In this document: piece after piece, positions 1-11,423 of the stretch
Layout of the letters: the number at the start of each line of letters is the position of its first letter
Numbering within the stretch: position 1 is the first letter of the stretch
From: Pisaster brevispinus
Taxonomy: Eukaryota > Echinodermata > Asteroidea > Forcipulatida > Asteriidae
Assembly: GCA_023634235.1 (NCBI GenBank)
Contig: JAMKCF010000008.1
Coordinates: 8,202,176 to 8,266,175, forward strand
DNA length: 64,000 nt
Direction of reading: 5' to 3'
Notes under the pieces: generated by a model
The model's database searches: none
What the model saw: only the letters and a program-made list of their open reading frames with translations
What the model was told of the DNA's origin: nothing
Program-made: the position numbers and the translations under genes

Positions 1-2377
1 CAAACAAGATTTTGTTGCAGTAGTCAACTAAAATTAAGCTGGTGGAAATGTGATTATTATTTTTTAAGGTGCATTTGATGGTAGTTGACAGTGAAAGTTA
101 ATAATTGAAGGAGTTGGGAGTTTTTAGCCACATGTCAAATTTATATCTTGGAAACTTCTTTCAGATCACATTGAAGTAAATCCTTTTAAAAAGTGCACTA
201 GGCTAACAAACGCCAACTAGCTACAACTATCCCTTTTCTCTATGACACTAAACTGTTCCTTCGCTTAAAAACAAAACGAAACAATCTAAGGAATTTTACA
301 CCAACTCCTAATTATCTATCCAAGGGGGGAAAACAAGGAGAGAGAGTCGCACATAGATTACACTGAACAAATAAGACAACATCGACAGAAAACGAAAATC
401 AAGTGTCCATGGTATGTAGCCATTTCATGACATCTATTCTAATTTTCCCCCAGTCCCCCCCCCCCCCATTTCAAATTATGTTTTTTATTTTAATTTACCA
501 CCTGCAACTAAAACGTAGATAATTGTGTTAACGACCCACAAATGGAATGGGTAAAAAGCCTTGCTGAAAACATATCACAAAACTGTAGTTCACAATATTG
601 TTAACCATAGGTTTAAAACTATACTTCAAGCAAACAGACTTTCACATTATTTACAAATCCCTACAAAGAGCTTGCTCCACACTACCCACTCACTCCCAAC
701 ATATCCCCAGTCCTATTCTAGGCAGGACAGCTACCCATACAACACACCGACCTCTAGTCAACGGTAACTCAACACTGAGCTGTTTGGACGATGAAACATT
801 TGGGGAAGTCTAATCCCATGATACAAAATGGCTCCTGGATGCGCAGTACCAAATCCATGCAAAACACTTTCATAAACAACTGGGGGATCTAGACCACAAT
901 GGAAATAGTTTTTTCTGTTGATACCAGGCCTTGAACTTCGCTCTTGAAGGGGCACAGCAATTTTCCTCTGGTAAGGGGCACTTCTATGAGGATAATGTAA
1001 ATTTGTATTGGAACTTTGCCAAAGGGCACCACAACAAAAGCACAGGGCACCACAGCTATTGCTGTGGGTGCCGTGGGTTATTTCAAGACCTGTGATACAC
1101 AGAACAATGTACCACCGACTGGAAAACCTGAACTTAAATCCATATTGTTTTTACTAGTTCGATCATGATGTACGTTTTTACTGCTTGTTCGTATTGTAAT
1201 TCAACCTGCTATAAGCAGGTATTAATAAACAAATAATAATAATATCAATATAGTTTTGTATGATACACAAACTACATGTTATGTATGCCAGCCGTGTATC
1301 ACAAGTGCCTCACATTGTATACTACCCATGTCCATTGGGCCTTAGAGCATTCCTGACACACCCTCAACTCATTAGAAGTATGCAGCACCAGCAGCTCAAT
1401 GGGTGCACACTGTGCAGATTGCTAAACATATGCTAGTCATATCTAAAGACTACTAAATGGAAAAACCCATATTGAAAGATGGGAATACAATAACCAAGGC
1501 AGCGACTGAAATTTCCATCTCACTTTTACATGAGATGGGGGATATGCATACACAGATGTAAGTGACATAAAGTAAAGTCTAAGGGAAGGAAGTCTTCCAA
1601 CGAAGAAAAACTGCAAGTTCCAATTGATTTAACTTGCATTGCACTTAAAAGCTTTCTGTAAAGTAGCCCACTGGGCTAGTAAACTGTGTGTTTTCCTTTC
1701 CCCCCAAGGAAGTTTCAGTAGCCCAGATTTTAAGCATGTATTGTCATACATGTATCTAAAGTTCTGATTCAATAGCTGTAGTGATCACAACCAGTTTATT
1801 GGTCAAATTAAATTACATCCACTCACTCACTCAAAAATATACTAACACACTTCTTAACAATTACGATTTGCATCTGAAAAGGAAGAAATATGAGAATTTT
1901 AAACAAGTAGGTTGGACAGTTTTTAGTAGCCTACAGGGCAAGTTGAGAAGTGGTGTTCACTAGCCCATAGCAGCTTTTACTAGAGCCGGGCTAGTGTTAA
2001 AGGTGAGCCCCATTTATTAATAAGTAGCACAGTGACAGAAAAGTTTTTAAAAATCTCTACTTAATGATTGCCTGTTCGAAAGATTATACAGCTTTATAAA
2101 GAGTTTTAACATTCTCTCAAGAGTCTACCCATAACTCATATTGAGCCCCCCCCCCCCCACTCCCAGGTCTAGCAAATATTGCAAAAACACTTTTGTTTAA
2201 GTTTTTTTATTCTCTGCATTTGAATGTTTGTATTCATCAGTTCTCTCATCGGAACCCTCCTACTCTTGATAACATTTTCCAGTGAGTTGTCAAACCACTT
2301 GAAACCATTCAACTGCTTGGTTTTGTGTGGTAGCACAACTGTGTACAGAACTACTGCGTACTGTACAACAGGCATTC
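1..2377. other. No recognised gene apart from one MITE
   Basis: The stretch is AT-rich with C or G runs (near 450 and 2147) and the MITE at 925-1092. The CYB5 3' UTR may extend into its right end. I see no coding exon. Confidence 0.5.
925..1092 (+). mobile_element. MITE with CAGG...CCTG ends and 6-bp target duplication
   Basis: 168 bp, ends CAGGCCTTGAA and TTCAAGACCTG, flanked by TGATAC on both sides. About 90% like the copy at 24519-24692. It contains an internal GCTATTGCTGTGGGTGCC segment. Confidence 0.8.
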
Positions 2378-2441
2378 CTAATATAGGCAAATCCATAGTG
2401 ACTCAGTAAACAAACACGACAAGTATATGAGATCTGGTTGT
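2378..2441 (-). CDS. Candidate last exon of CYB5 (uncertain)
   Basis: A strong acceptor (TTATTTTCCAG) is followed by 64 nt that fit the phase left by exon 5 and end in TAG. They encode 21 residues rich in Leu, Ile, Tyr and Trp. This could be a short tail anchor, but it lacks the usual Trp-rich IP-containing anchor of cytochrome b5. A minus-strand AATAAA lies near 2203. The true anchor exon may instead be to the left of this window. Confidence 0.25.
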
Positions 2442-2717
2442 CTGGAAAATAATAGCAACTCAATATGTTGAATGTTTGTTGTTATTAAAAACAGATCTCG
2501 ACACATCATTCAGATACCTGGTGTTAAGGTAAAGTCAGTCACCTCGGCACTGCACATACGATACCCTGCAGGGCTGCACACGTGCAGTACATCTACAATT
2601 CAAAACCAAGTGACTGGTGTTGGATGGTCACACAGTAGGAGGGTTAATAGTACAGAAACGAAAAGAAACAAGGAAGAAAAGAAAAGTGACCGTACAAATA
2701 AATTAATATGAACCAAC

Positions 2718-2758
2718 CTTCCTGAACCTGAATCCGGTGCAATAGGTCCTGGGTTAGA
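2718..2758 (-). CDS. CYB5: CYB5 exon 5 (linker)
   Basis: The exon follows a TTTGCAG acceptor and encodes [13 protein letters not shown] plus two bases. The proposed donor is AAG|GTTGGT, which is only moderate. If the intron is not removed, the frame runs on through a Phe/Leu/Ser-rich hydrophobic stretch to a stop at about 2605. Confidence 0.65.
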
Positions 2759-5700
2759 CTGCAAATATAAAAATATTCATTTGTAATAAAATTTAGAACT
2801 TTTTACGGCTACGCAAACTTGAAGTATTCTTGTTCAAGAATTCTCAGAATTGGTTTTCACTATTTCTCATATTTCACCTTGGAATAGTTTCTACATATTT
2901 CTAGATTCAAATGTTTCTTACAGTTATTATTATTGTATTATAGTGGTATGTAGTGAGAACAATAGTGTCAGAACAATAACTTGTTTGTTGTACAACAATT
3001 GTAAACCTTTTTCTATAAAACAAGTTGTTTTAATTCAAGAAGCTCTTACTTTTCAAATAAAATCCACATTCAAATACTTCACATTTTATTCTATTAGTTG
3101 TGAAATAAATCCTACAATGGAAACACTTTGATTGCTGGTTGGCTCAACCTTCAAACCTTCTGACAATAAGAGTTAGTTTGTTGACCTTGGTTTATTACAA
3201 AGTTCATATTTTCTCCCTCTTTTTATTTTTTTGGGGGGGCTGGTACTTTATGTCAATGAGTTTTTCTTGATGGACCCATAGACAAACAAAGAACTATTAT
3301 TAGTATGGTGAACTATCACTATCAGAAGTTGCTGAGGACAAGATTTGTAAAATGATTGGAACCAGTTGGAAGTTTGTGCTCACCTCTACCGATGTTTCCC
3401 AGTCAGCCTGTTTGAAAAAAAAAACATAAACAAAAACGATAGCTGAATTTAGTAGGAACCATAAATTATCACTCCAAATAATAAAATATTATAAAGTTTC
3501 AATGTACTACCTTCAACCCATTACAATCCGATGCCATGTTTTGATTGTTTTCTTTGGATTGATGATTGCAATGCTGAGGTGGGGGTGCACCTTCATAAAG
3601 CTTTTACGTAGATAAATTTAGGTTAAACAAAGAAAACTTGACTTGAGCTGGACTAGAACTTGAACCTGCAGGTTCAAGTCCCGCTCTAGCCAATTTTTCT
3701 TTGTTCAACCCTAAGTTAATAAAAAGTTACCCGTCGGTTTCCTTTGTGGTTTCTTACTTGATATTTGCAGATAATTTTGCTTAACACACTTGTTAGCTAA
3801 GAAGATTTTTTTTGTCAATGTAATTTAAAAAAATATTTTAACTACACCGAATCACTCAATGAAATATTTTTAAGGTGTTTCACCTCTGCTAGATCCCCGA
3901 TCAAGTAATCTTTCATAAGTTCCCTTGCGTCTGCAGAATGTCCAACATCTTCAAAGGATTCTGTGGCTGCGGCCCCTGTGTACAAAGTTTAACAAAAAAT
4001 GATTAATTGTTGTCTTCGAAACATTACGGCCCGATTTCCTGGGTTTCCTTTAAAACCCAAGAAGTCTGCACATCTGGGTTGCCATTCTCCATTGACAGGT
4101 TTTACTTAAATCTTCAACACCCGTGTTAAGAAACAACGTAAACGCCTAGTCAGGCCATGGAGGTAGAATTAGAGGTCAGGCCTGATACATGTACTTCTTG
4201 TAAGGACTTTGATGAAATTTGTTGAAAAGCTGAAGCACAGAAACAAATTTCAGAGGGTTTCAGGGTAAAAACAAGAATAATCTAGGCATTTACAGTACAT
4301 AGTTTTCTAACTCAATGATATCACAACGCTTTACAAAAACTTTACACATTTTTTACACACAGGTTAGGAGTTTGTTTGTTGCCAAGCGAGAAATAGTGAG
4401 TGACGTCAAATTCTTACAGTGCCTTTTATGTGTTAAAAGGCACTGAGGCAAAACATCAGAAACACTACGACCGAGCCCCTTACACCTCCATTTCGAAAGC
4501 ACACTCTAGGTCAAGCCCCCAATCAACAATATCTAAATAAATTTCCTGCATGAAGTGATCCAATTCACCCCCGAATGCATCAGATTCCACCTGCAAGGTT
4601 TGCCCAATTCTATTACTAGACCAGAGGACTGCACTAGCGTAGTTGTCAAAGGTGCAGGGGCAGGTTTGGTACAGGGGTCAAGGGTTAACTCAATTAACCC
4701 TAACTCCCCTGAGCGATTTACTAGAAACTGTCTGTACTTGACTCTAACACTACTATGATGTATTTAACTAGCACTTATGTACAAGTGTTATGCTAACTCA
4801 ACAACAGTAACAACCTAACTTTGGTTTTTATGATTACAGGGTATGCCTGATTCCGTGTACATAATCAGTTTCCTGGTAATAGTCCGCAATCCAACCTAAT
4901 CAAACAATACATGCAGTTTAATTCGAAGGAAAGGGTTTCTATTCAAAATTGTTTGTATTATTTGTATTCTCTTGTTTTTTCCCCCCTTTTGTTTCACTTT
5001 CTCAAATTCTTTGGCCCAATGTGTTGAATTCTCTTCACTTTGAATAAACTATAGATTTTTAAACCTTACTGGTACCCGTCTATAGATCGACATTTTTGTT
5101 ATTACCCACGCTGTACAAAATAATGCAGTCTCATTCTTGTTTGTGTTTGCAATTTGTCCAATGAGTCTAAAGTTGCTGCAGCAATCTTTGACCACCATAC
5201 TGTTTTAGAATGATCGTTGTTGAGAGATGCTTCATGTGCGTATACAGTTATTTGGCTTGTAATGATTGCACTCATCGGATGAGTGTTTGCTGCAAGTTCA
5301 TGATATTTGAGATACTTGGGTGAAATAGTACACTTTTCTAACGCCTCTTAGAAGAGACGTTAGAAAAGTGCTAAAATCTCAAATCTCTTTTTGCTAAAAT
5401 CTCTTTTTGTGTTCTTTTCTCTGGAGCTGACAAACATAACTCATCAATAACAATAAATAAGATTGTTTTAGTAACTGTGCTGAAGAAATAGCCTTGGGAA
5501 GTTAGTGGTCAGGAAGAAGAGTTTTGAGAACAATCCGCTCAGAACCCCACCCTCTCTTGAAAAACAAAAAAAGAACAACAACAAAAAGACAACAAAGGAA
5601 TAAAAAACAGCCCTCCCATGTCAAAGTTTCCCCATAAATCATCCTTGATAAATTAGTTTTCCCTCAATCCTTCAACAATTTACAGCACATTGTTTTGCAC

Positions 5701-7731
5701 TTTTGGCCAAATTTGAGTGTAAAAAAAGCAGTATGTTTTTTTTTTTATAAATACAGTTGTAATCATTCAATAAGGGAACAACAACACTTGGTTCCAGATT
5801 CACGTACAACTGCATCACATCACAATGCACAGAAAAGTTACCAATGTTTTCCATGGCGCATTCGTTTTCCCAAATAGCTTAAATCCGACTGCTTTGAAAC
5901 AAAGAAAAGTCTTTGACCATAATAGGTTTTTGAACTATTTATTTCATCTGTGCTTTAATTTTTTACTAACAGCCATTTAGTAGTTAGCCCTTAGAATTCC
6001 ATACTTATTTGATTCTCGTCACCAGGTAACATGAATATTTTTTAGAATCAATCAGAACGAAACTTGCCTCCTTGTTCAAGAAGTACTTCTTCACCACCAG
6101 GATGCTGAAAGGGAAGGAAAGTAGAAACTTTAAACTATAAGAAAATAGCTTACATTCAAAAAATATATTAAAAAAAGCACTTGAAGATGAATTTTTAACA
6201 TATGATTATGGTGTATGGTATAAAGTTTGGTAAAAAGCAATTGTTCACTTTTTAAGAATACAAAAATTCAATAACTTGGTGCATTGATTTGTTGACGCAA
6301 ATTTTTTAAATGGCTGCAAACATTACACAGCATTTCTTTTTGCTGGTAGACATGGTATAGGAAGCTGTTCACAGTGGACTAGAAATACATGCATGTTCAG
6401 ATGAAAAACTCCTGTAACGAAGTCATTTCCTCTTAATTTATTAATTTAATAAGAAAAGAAATGAAAATATTGCTTGCACAGTTAATCAAAGTAACTTGAC
6501 GAAATTTCACATTTAAAATATGATTTGGCGGGATGTTATCATGTGCAAATTAAAAATCTTTAAATAAAAGTCATATAAAAAAAAAACTACAAACGATCAA
6601 AATTAATTAAATTTCATCACTAAAAATAATGCGATTAAATTGATAACTCAATCAAAAGATGAAATCAAATTGTGTTAAAAAATAAATAATATTATTTATT
6701 GGTACTTGATAAATAGTAATAAATAACTACATAATAATTTATAAATAGAAAACTAGTGCCTCCTCAAGAGTAACAATATTTTATAAAAAAACATTACAGT
6801 GCTGTATGGAGAACACCTGTCAGTGTCAGTATTTTAGGTAAAAGTTCTTTAACTGACCCTGACTTTTTTCATTCATACACTAGTATAAATACATAGGAGT
6901 AACGGTATAAATATGTATGATCAAATCTAACAAAAGTTGATCTGAAAAGCATTGTTTGAGTGAATAGGGTTAAATGTTTGGCTAATCTAAGTGAAAAGGC
7001 GGTCGTTGGATTCAGCATTTGTTCTGTACTTTCCATTCCCAATCCTTTGGCATCTTGTGGCCAAGCGATTAAACGCACTGGACTCAAGCTCTGGTGTTTC
7101 TGATCAGCAGAGTGTGGGTTCGAGTCCCCCAGTTGTGACACCTGGGTCCTAAAAAGCAAGATGAACGATCATTGCATTGCTTCATCCTTTTGATGGGACG
7201 TAAAGCTGTAGGTTCCATGTGTTGTATGATGCACATAAAACTTTTTTAAAGAACCCAGTCAGGACAGTTACTAAACAGAACAAGTCAACAAGAAGACTAA
7301 CTAAAATAAGACTATATATAGAGAAGGGTTTCGTCCCGCCCAGTCCAGTGACCGTTGGTTGTATCTGGAAATGGCATGTGCAATTGCAAGAGAAGTATCA
7401 CGAGTTACATGAGTATAGCCATAGGCCTGTACTACTTTTAGTACTACAAAGTACAGGAAAATGATGATGATCTCATCATCATACTCAAATGCTTGTTTTG
7501 TGTGGACATGGTCCGGTCTAAGACGTGACACTGAGTGAAAGAAAAAACTTTTAAAACTCTGACCCCAATTTGGAGTCCAAAGACGTTATTAAAAAATATT
7601 AAATAAAGTGTACTCACGTCATCCAAGAATGTCGTAATGTCGTAAACTTTGTTGTGAATTACAACCCATATATCCTGGCTTGTTTTGTGGTCCTTGATTT
7701 CTTTTAACGTGTATATTTTTGTCTCCGACAT
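2718..7731 (-). CDS. CYB5: Cytochrome b5, membrane-anchored type (five exons read; C-terminal anchor unresolved)
   Basis: Coding exons on the minus strand, 5' to 3': 7731-7618, 6104-6068, 3975-3884, 3407-3384 and 2758-2718. They join in frame to 102 codons plus two bases. The haem-binding fold is complete: a YTLKEI start, [12 protein letters not shown], the HPGGEE loop and the [12 protein letters not shown] loop. The axial haem ligands are His39 and His63, the same spacing as in mammalian cytochrome b5. The family passes electrons to desaturases, cytochrome P450s and other acceptors on the cytosolic face of the ER or outer mitochondrial membrane. After the core comes a short linker rich in Gly, Pro and Ser. 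A C-terminal anchor is expected; a candidate last exon is listed separately but is not convincing. The intron after exon 2 has a GC donor. The start ATG at 7731 gives a normal-length N-terminus. Family assignment is near certain; paralogue type is not resolved. Confidence 0.93.
3384..3407 (-). CDS. CYB5: CYB5 exon 4, 24-nt microexon
   Basis: Eight codons (ADWETSVE) lie between a TTTCAAACAG acceptor and a GAG|GTGAGC donor, in phase with exons 3 and 5. The exon forms part of the linker between the haem domain and the anchor. Its length is a multiple of three, so it could be skipped without a frameshift. Confidence 0.75.
3624..3716. mobile_element. Two SINE-B tails fused head to head
   Basis: A near-palindrome centred on CTGCAG at 3666-3671. 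Each arm carries box B (GGTTCAAGTCC) and the CCAATTTTTCTTTGTTCAAC tail of family B. It lies in CYB5 intron 3. Confidence 0.65.
3884..3975 (-). CDS. CYB5: CYB5 exon 3 (second haem ligand)
   Basis: The acceptor is TACACAG. The exon encodes [18 protein letters not shown] and continues through [11 protein letters not shown]. It holds haem ligand His63. The donor is GAG|GTGAAA in phase 0. Confidence 0.93.
5331..5370. repeat. Perfect hairpin in CYB5 intron 2
   Basis: CACTTTTCTAACG pairs exactly with CGTTAGAAAAGTG; the loop contains a nested CTCTT/AAGAG stem. Confidence 0.85.
6068..6104 (-). CDS. CYB5: CYB5 exon 2 (HPGGEE haem loop), GC donor
   Basis: This 37-nt exon follows a CCCTTTCAG acceptor and encodes [12 protein letters not shown] plus one base. 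It carries haem ligand His39. The donor reads GGAG|GCAAGT, a GC donor in otherwise ideal context. Only this junction keeps frame with exon 3 and gives the normal family spacing to FEDVGH. Confidence 0.92.
7057..7345 (+). mobile_element. tRNA-derived SINE, family A (diverged)
   Basis: The head resembles tRNA-Leu: GTGGCCAAGCG in box A and GGGTTCGAGTCCC in box B. The body has GATGGGACGTAAAGC and AAAGAACCCAGT. It lies just 3' of the CYB5 exon 1 donor, in intron 1. Confidence 0.8.
7618..7731 (-). CDS. CYB5: CYB5 exon 1 (residues 1-38)
   Basis: Starts with ATG and encodes the N-terminal beta strand and the [12 protein letters not shown] core, ending at LDD. The donor is GAC|GTGAGT in phase 0. Confidence 0.93.
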
Positions 7732-8339
7732 GATTTGTTGTGTTGATGGTCTTCCTTTTCCAGCAAAAGTTTACTTATTTGTTGAAGATTTTGAGCCACC
7801 CCTCAACTCCGCGATCATCCGTGTATTACCGTTCTGTACAGGTAGTGGGGGTACACGACACCGGTAACGCCATCCAGTGTGTGCTTAGCCAGCGTACACA
7901 CACCAACGGGGTTGTTTATGTGGTGGGTTGTACGTATGCTTCTCAACGGGTACCATTTTGCTCTGGCTTCCTTTTTCTTTCAACCTCATCAATGCGTAGA
8001 TTCGTATTAATAAAATGAAAATGGCATCAGGAGATTTGACTATTTTGACGGGTACCCGTGTCCGTTGCGTTGGACCGTGGACGCATGATGTAATATAGTG
8101 AGATGAGGGCGCTGTTACACTTTATAGTTTAATAACTTTATCGGCAGCAAAAGTAGGAACACCTTTTTCTTTTTCGTCGTCGTCTACCACTAAATTTGAC
8201 AATTGCGTCAAGAAGAACGTTTACCATTATTTTTCTCTCTCGTAACAGGTAGTTAATTCTTATACGTTTCATGTTTTCACTTTGTAGCCTATTTTGTTGT
8301 CTGTTAGTAGAAGTGTTAGTAATATTACTAGGTGGTTTG
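7732..8339. other. Upstream region of CYB5
   Basis: Contains the CYB5 leader and promoter on the minus strand. GGTACCCGT motifs occur at 7950 and 8052. No TATA box is clear. Confidence 0.4.
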
Positions 8340-9390
8340 CAGTCATTTGACCAGTTCGGGATCATTGACCAGTTCGGGATCACTTCAACTTTGCAACAAC
8401 CCCATAATTAAGTTACTTCTCACATTACCAATTTCTGTTGATACATGTGAAGAATAACATGCAATAAACCAACAAACCCAAAATAAGGTTCCAAACTTCA
8501 TCAACAAATAAATTATGGCCATTTTCTTGAAGTTTGTCTGCGATTTTGATCATTTTTTTTAAAATGTTGGTTGAAAAACGCTGTTAAAACTTCTCACCTT
8601 TAAAATGTATACGCCAGGGCGAATAAAATTTATGTTAAATGCTTAGAATGTGTTTAAAATATTTCAGGTAAATACTGAGCAGTCGTCTTGTTTTTTTGAG
8701 GAGACAAAATTACCGAAATCGTCTTTTGAGGGGCATCGTACCCTTGACCAGTTCGGGATCACTCACTACTCAGCATGTCTCATTGCGTCAAATGGTGCCG
8801 CACTCAGTGAGGTAAAATCTTACTGCTGCAGTCGAAAGTTTATTTGTTGCTTTAAAGATACATTTCTTCAACAAATTCTTGTAGGAATATTGTTTTTTTG
8901 TGAGAAAATGAAACTTGGAGGAGGAAATTGCGACTGTAAGAATAGATATTTGGGTCAATGGTGCTTTTAGGCGTGCTTCACCTTTTCATTTGCCTTTGCT
9001 GTTGTTTTGTGTTTTTGTTGCTGGATTTTTGCGCTGCTGTTGAATACACTTGCATGAAATTCTCTGGAGAAAGGAAGTCCATGTCCATGCCAACACACTT
9101 GTGAAGTTTGTGTCCTTGAGAGACAGTTTTATGAATGGGAGTATTGGTTTGCAATAGAGGGCAAGCTACTGATTCAGAATAGAATCAACTGATCCTGAAC
9201 TGGTCAAACAGGAGACAAAACTTTTCTCAAAGCCTCTTCAAAAGTACTAATCTTTTTTTGTCAGTGGATACTTGGTGAGTTTTATAACATGTTTAGGTAA
9301 ACTGATAATTTTTTTTTTTTAAATGTCAAAGAGATTGCAACCAAAAACAATGTGAATTCAAAAAGTGATCCCGAACTGGTCAAATGACTG
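8340..9390 (+). mobile_element. Non-autonomous Tc1/mariner-type element, copy 1
   Basis: 1051 bp with terminal inverted repeats starting CAGTCATTTGACCAGTTCGG. Tc1/mariner ends start CAGT and duplicate a TA. Here the right flank is TA and the left flank is TG, probably a mutated TA. The motif GACCAGTTCGGGATCA recurs inside: twice in tandem at the left end, once at about 8748, and inverted near 9195 and 9367. No transposase is present. It lies between CYB5 and TAT. Confidence 0.85.
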
Positions 9391-10249
9391 TATTGTCTTA
9401 ATTATGGCACAATTATTGTTAAATAAACAAATTTAAAAAATAAAATAATAAAAACTTTGAAGAAGTTTTATACATTGTTTATATCTGAAAGAGTTTCTAA
9501 TCTCTGAACAATGTAGGAGACGTAAAGACCAAATGTTCCGGCTAATTTTCAAATCTTGACGGATGATATATAATTTGTGAAGACTAAGTGGTTACCGTAT
9601 AAAAAAAATAAAATAAAAAAAACCTATTTATATTAAGTGTCTGACTCATGACTTGGACTTGAAATCAACCATTGTGGCTTGAGTCCCAAAAGACTCCGGA
9701 CTTGTTCTTAGACTTGACACTAATGACTATGCCGTCAAACTCCAGAATTTAACTTAGGACTCAAAAACAGGACTGACGACGTTAATATACTACAATTAAA
9801 TTAATTGGACTAGTATCAATCGGGACAATACAATCTAATGTGTAAGTATAATGAATTTTACACAAGTTTAGTTTTCTTCCAGCAAAATTTGTTTAATTCG
9901 CATTAATACACGCAGTTATTTTCATTTTACAGAAAACCAGATGCAGTAATCACTCAGTTACATTTTTAAATGATAATTTTGATAATATAATTTCTTTAGA
10001 ATAAATATTAATTCTATTTTGTCAGATTTTGTAGATGTTTTTATTGAAACTGGTAAACTTTTTTCCCCTGGCGGCCAAACAAAACTTCAACCTTGAATTA
10101 ATAAATTTGCTGCATTAACTGAGTCACAGTGAGTTGTTTTCCTTGAGGAAAAAACACACGATCAACTTCATTATATATTGAGTAAATGTCCATTATAGTA
10201 TAGATTAGTAGCATTAGTAATGCTAGTTTATCATAAAATAATATTTTGC
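9391..10249. other. CYB5-TAT intergenic region
   Basis: AT-rich sequence with the GACTTG repeat; nothing else recognised. Confidence 0.5.
9640..9770. repeat. Degenerate GACTTG-rich repeat
   Basis: Many close variants of GACTTGGACTTGA and GACTCAT in 130 bp. No coding potential. Confidence 0.5.
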
Positions 10250-10555
10250 GGTCCACGGCAGTTCACGCCCACATGTTAACCAATGAAACTGTGTGATGTG
10301 GCCACACCTCCAGACGGATCTGACGTTTTTCAATGACACGTGATGGCAATGCAAGAACAACGCATGGTGCCGGTGTTACCGCAAACCTCTCTTTACTGTG
10401 AGTTTGTCGTGTAAGACTGCTGCGTGTGTGTGTGTGCAGATAACAATATCGTGTGCGTAATCAAAAAATAATACGAGGAACTCAGTTGTGTCCACCACGT
10501 TTTATGTGATAGATAATTGCCCAGTATTTGAACGGTTCTACTTGGTTAGCGAAAG
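10250..10555 (+). promoter_or_regulatory. Possible TAT promoter and 5' non-coding exon
   Basis: The segment is less AT-rich than its surroundings. It holds an E-box CACGTG at 10337-10342 and a TGACGT half CRE at 10321. A strong splice donor, GAAAG|GTAAGA, ends at 10555 and could join to the acceptor ATTGTAG ending at 12017, placing 24 nt of leader before the TAT ATG. The transcription start is not visible. Confidence 0.3.
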
Positions 10556-11195
10556 GTAAGATCTTATTTCAAGGGTTGATGAATGGTGGTAAAATGAAGG
10601 AGTTCTACTGCCTGTATTGGGATCGAGACTTGTTAAGTTGTGACGTTCCTGGCATTTTGCCGCGTACACACTGCGGATTACGATCGACCATGGATCGATC
10701 ATACCACACATAAGCACCACTGTATAGAGTATTGACCAATGTTACGTGAATAGTAAAATCGATTTTGTATACTTGTAATGTTATGTAATAATATTATTGA
10801 TAATCAGTTGTGTCTGGTTGAACTCTGTGTGACACGGCACAATTTTATACATTTTGTAAATTTGTTTCTTCATGATGATTACACATGTAATGTATTGTTA
10901 TGACTTAAAAATGTAGACTTGTTGTGGTCAAGTTGTTAAATGTTTGTCCGCGCGAGACAGCCTAAAAAAATAACACTCAGCTTTCCGCAATCAATCAAAG
11001 ACTGCTCTCGGCAGACCACTGCTCTTATGCGAGGCTGCCGACTCCGGACCGTAGTCGTGAGAGTAGTAGTAGTTAGTAGTCTCGCAGGGGCCAGCAGTCT
11101 CGCAAGATCCGCAAGATTCACAAAGAGAGTTGGAACACTATCATTGCCACAAACATTTAACAACTTGGTCCACAAGTCTACATGTACTGGTAAAC

Positions 11196-11423
11196 TTAAA
11201 GGGGCACTGTTTTCGTGATCACAGTAAGTCTGTGGCCAGACATGAAATTCAGAATTCTCACCCAGTTACTGCAAACGTGCGCGCGCGTGATAATAATAAT
11301 AATAACAGTGCCCTTTAAAGCTTTTGTTTGTGATGTGACGGTCAATGCACGCGGCGTGTGAGAGTTCATGTTCCCATGTCCAGCCACAAGCAGACTATGA
11401 TCATGACCACAGTGCCCCTTTAA
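11196..11423 (+). mobile_element. TTAA-flanked MITE (piggyBac-like ends)
   Basis: Perfect inverted ends AGGGGCACTGT and ACAGTGCCCCT, each next to TTAA, the target used by piggyBac-type elements. An internal degenerate end copy (CAGTGCCCTTTAA) lies at about 11308. Confidence 0.75.

Noticed and set aside
6059..6061. GT donor 7 nt after the GC donor of CYB5 exon 2
   Set aside because: AA|GTTTCG is a weak donor and shifts the reading frame of exon 3.
10528..10713. 61-codon open frame beginning MNGSTWLAKGK
   Set aside because: A strong splice donor lies within its first codons at 10555, and the rest has no coding character.
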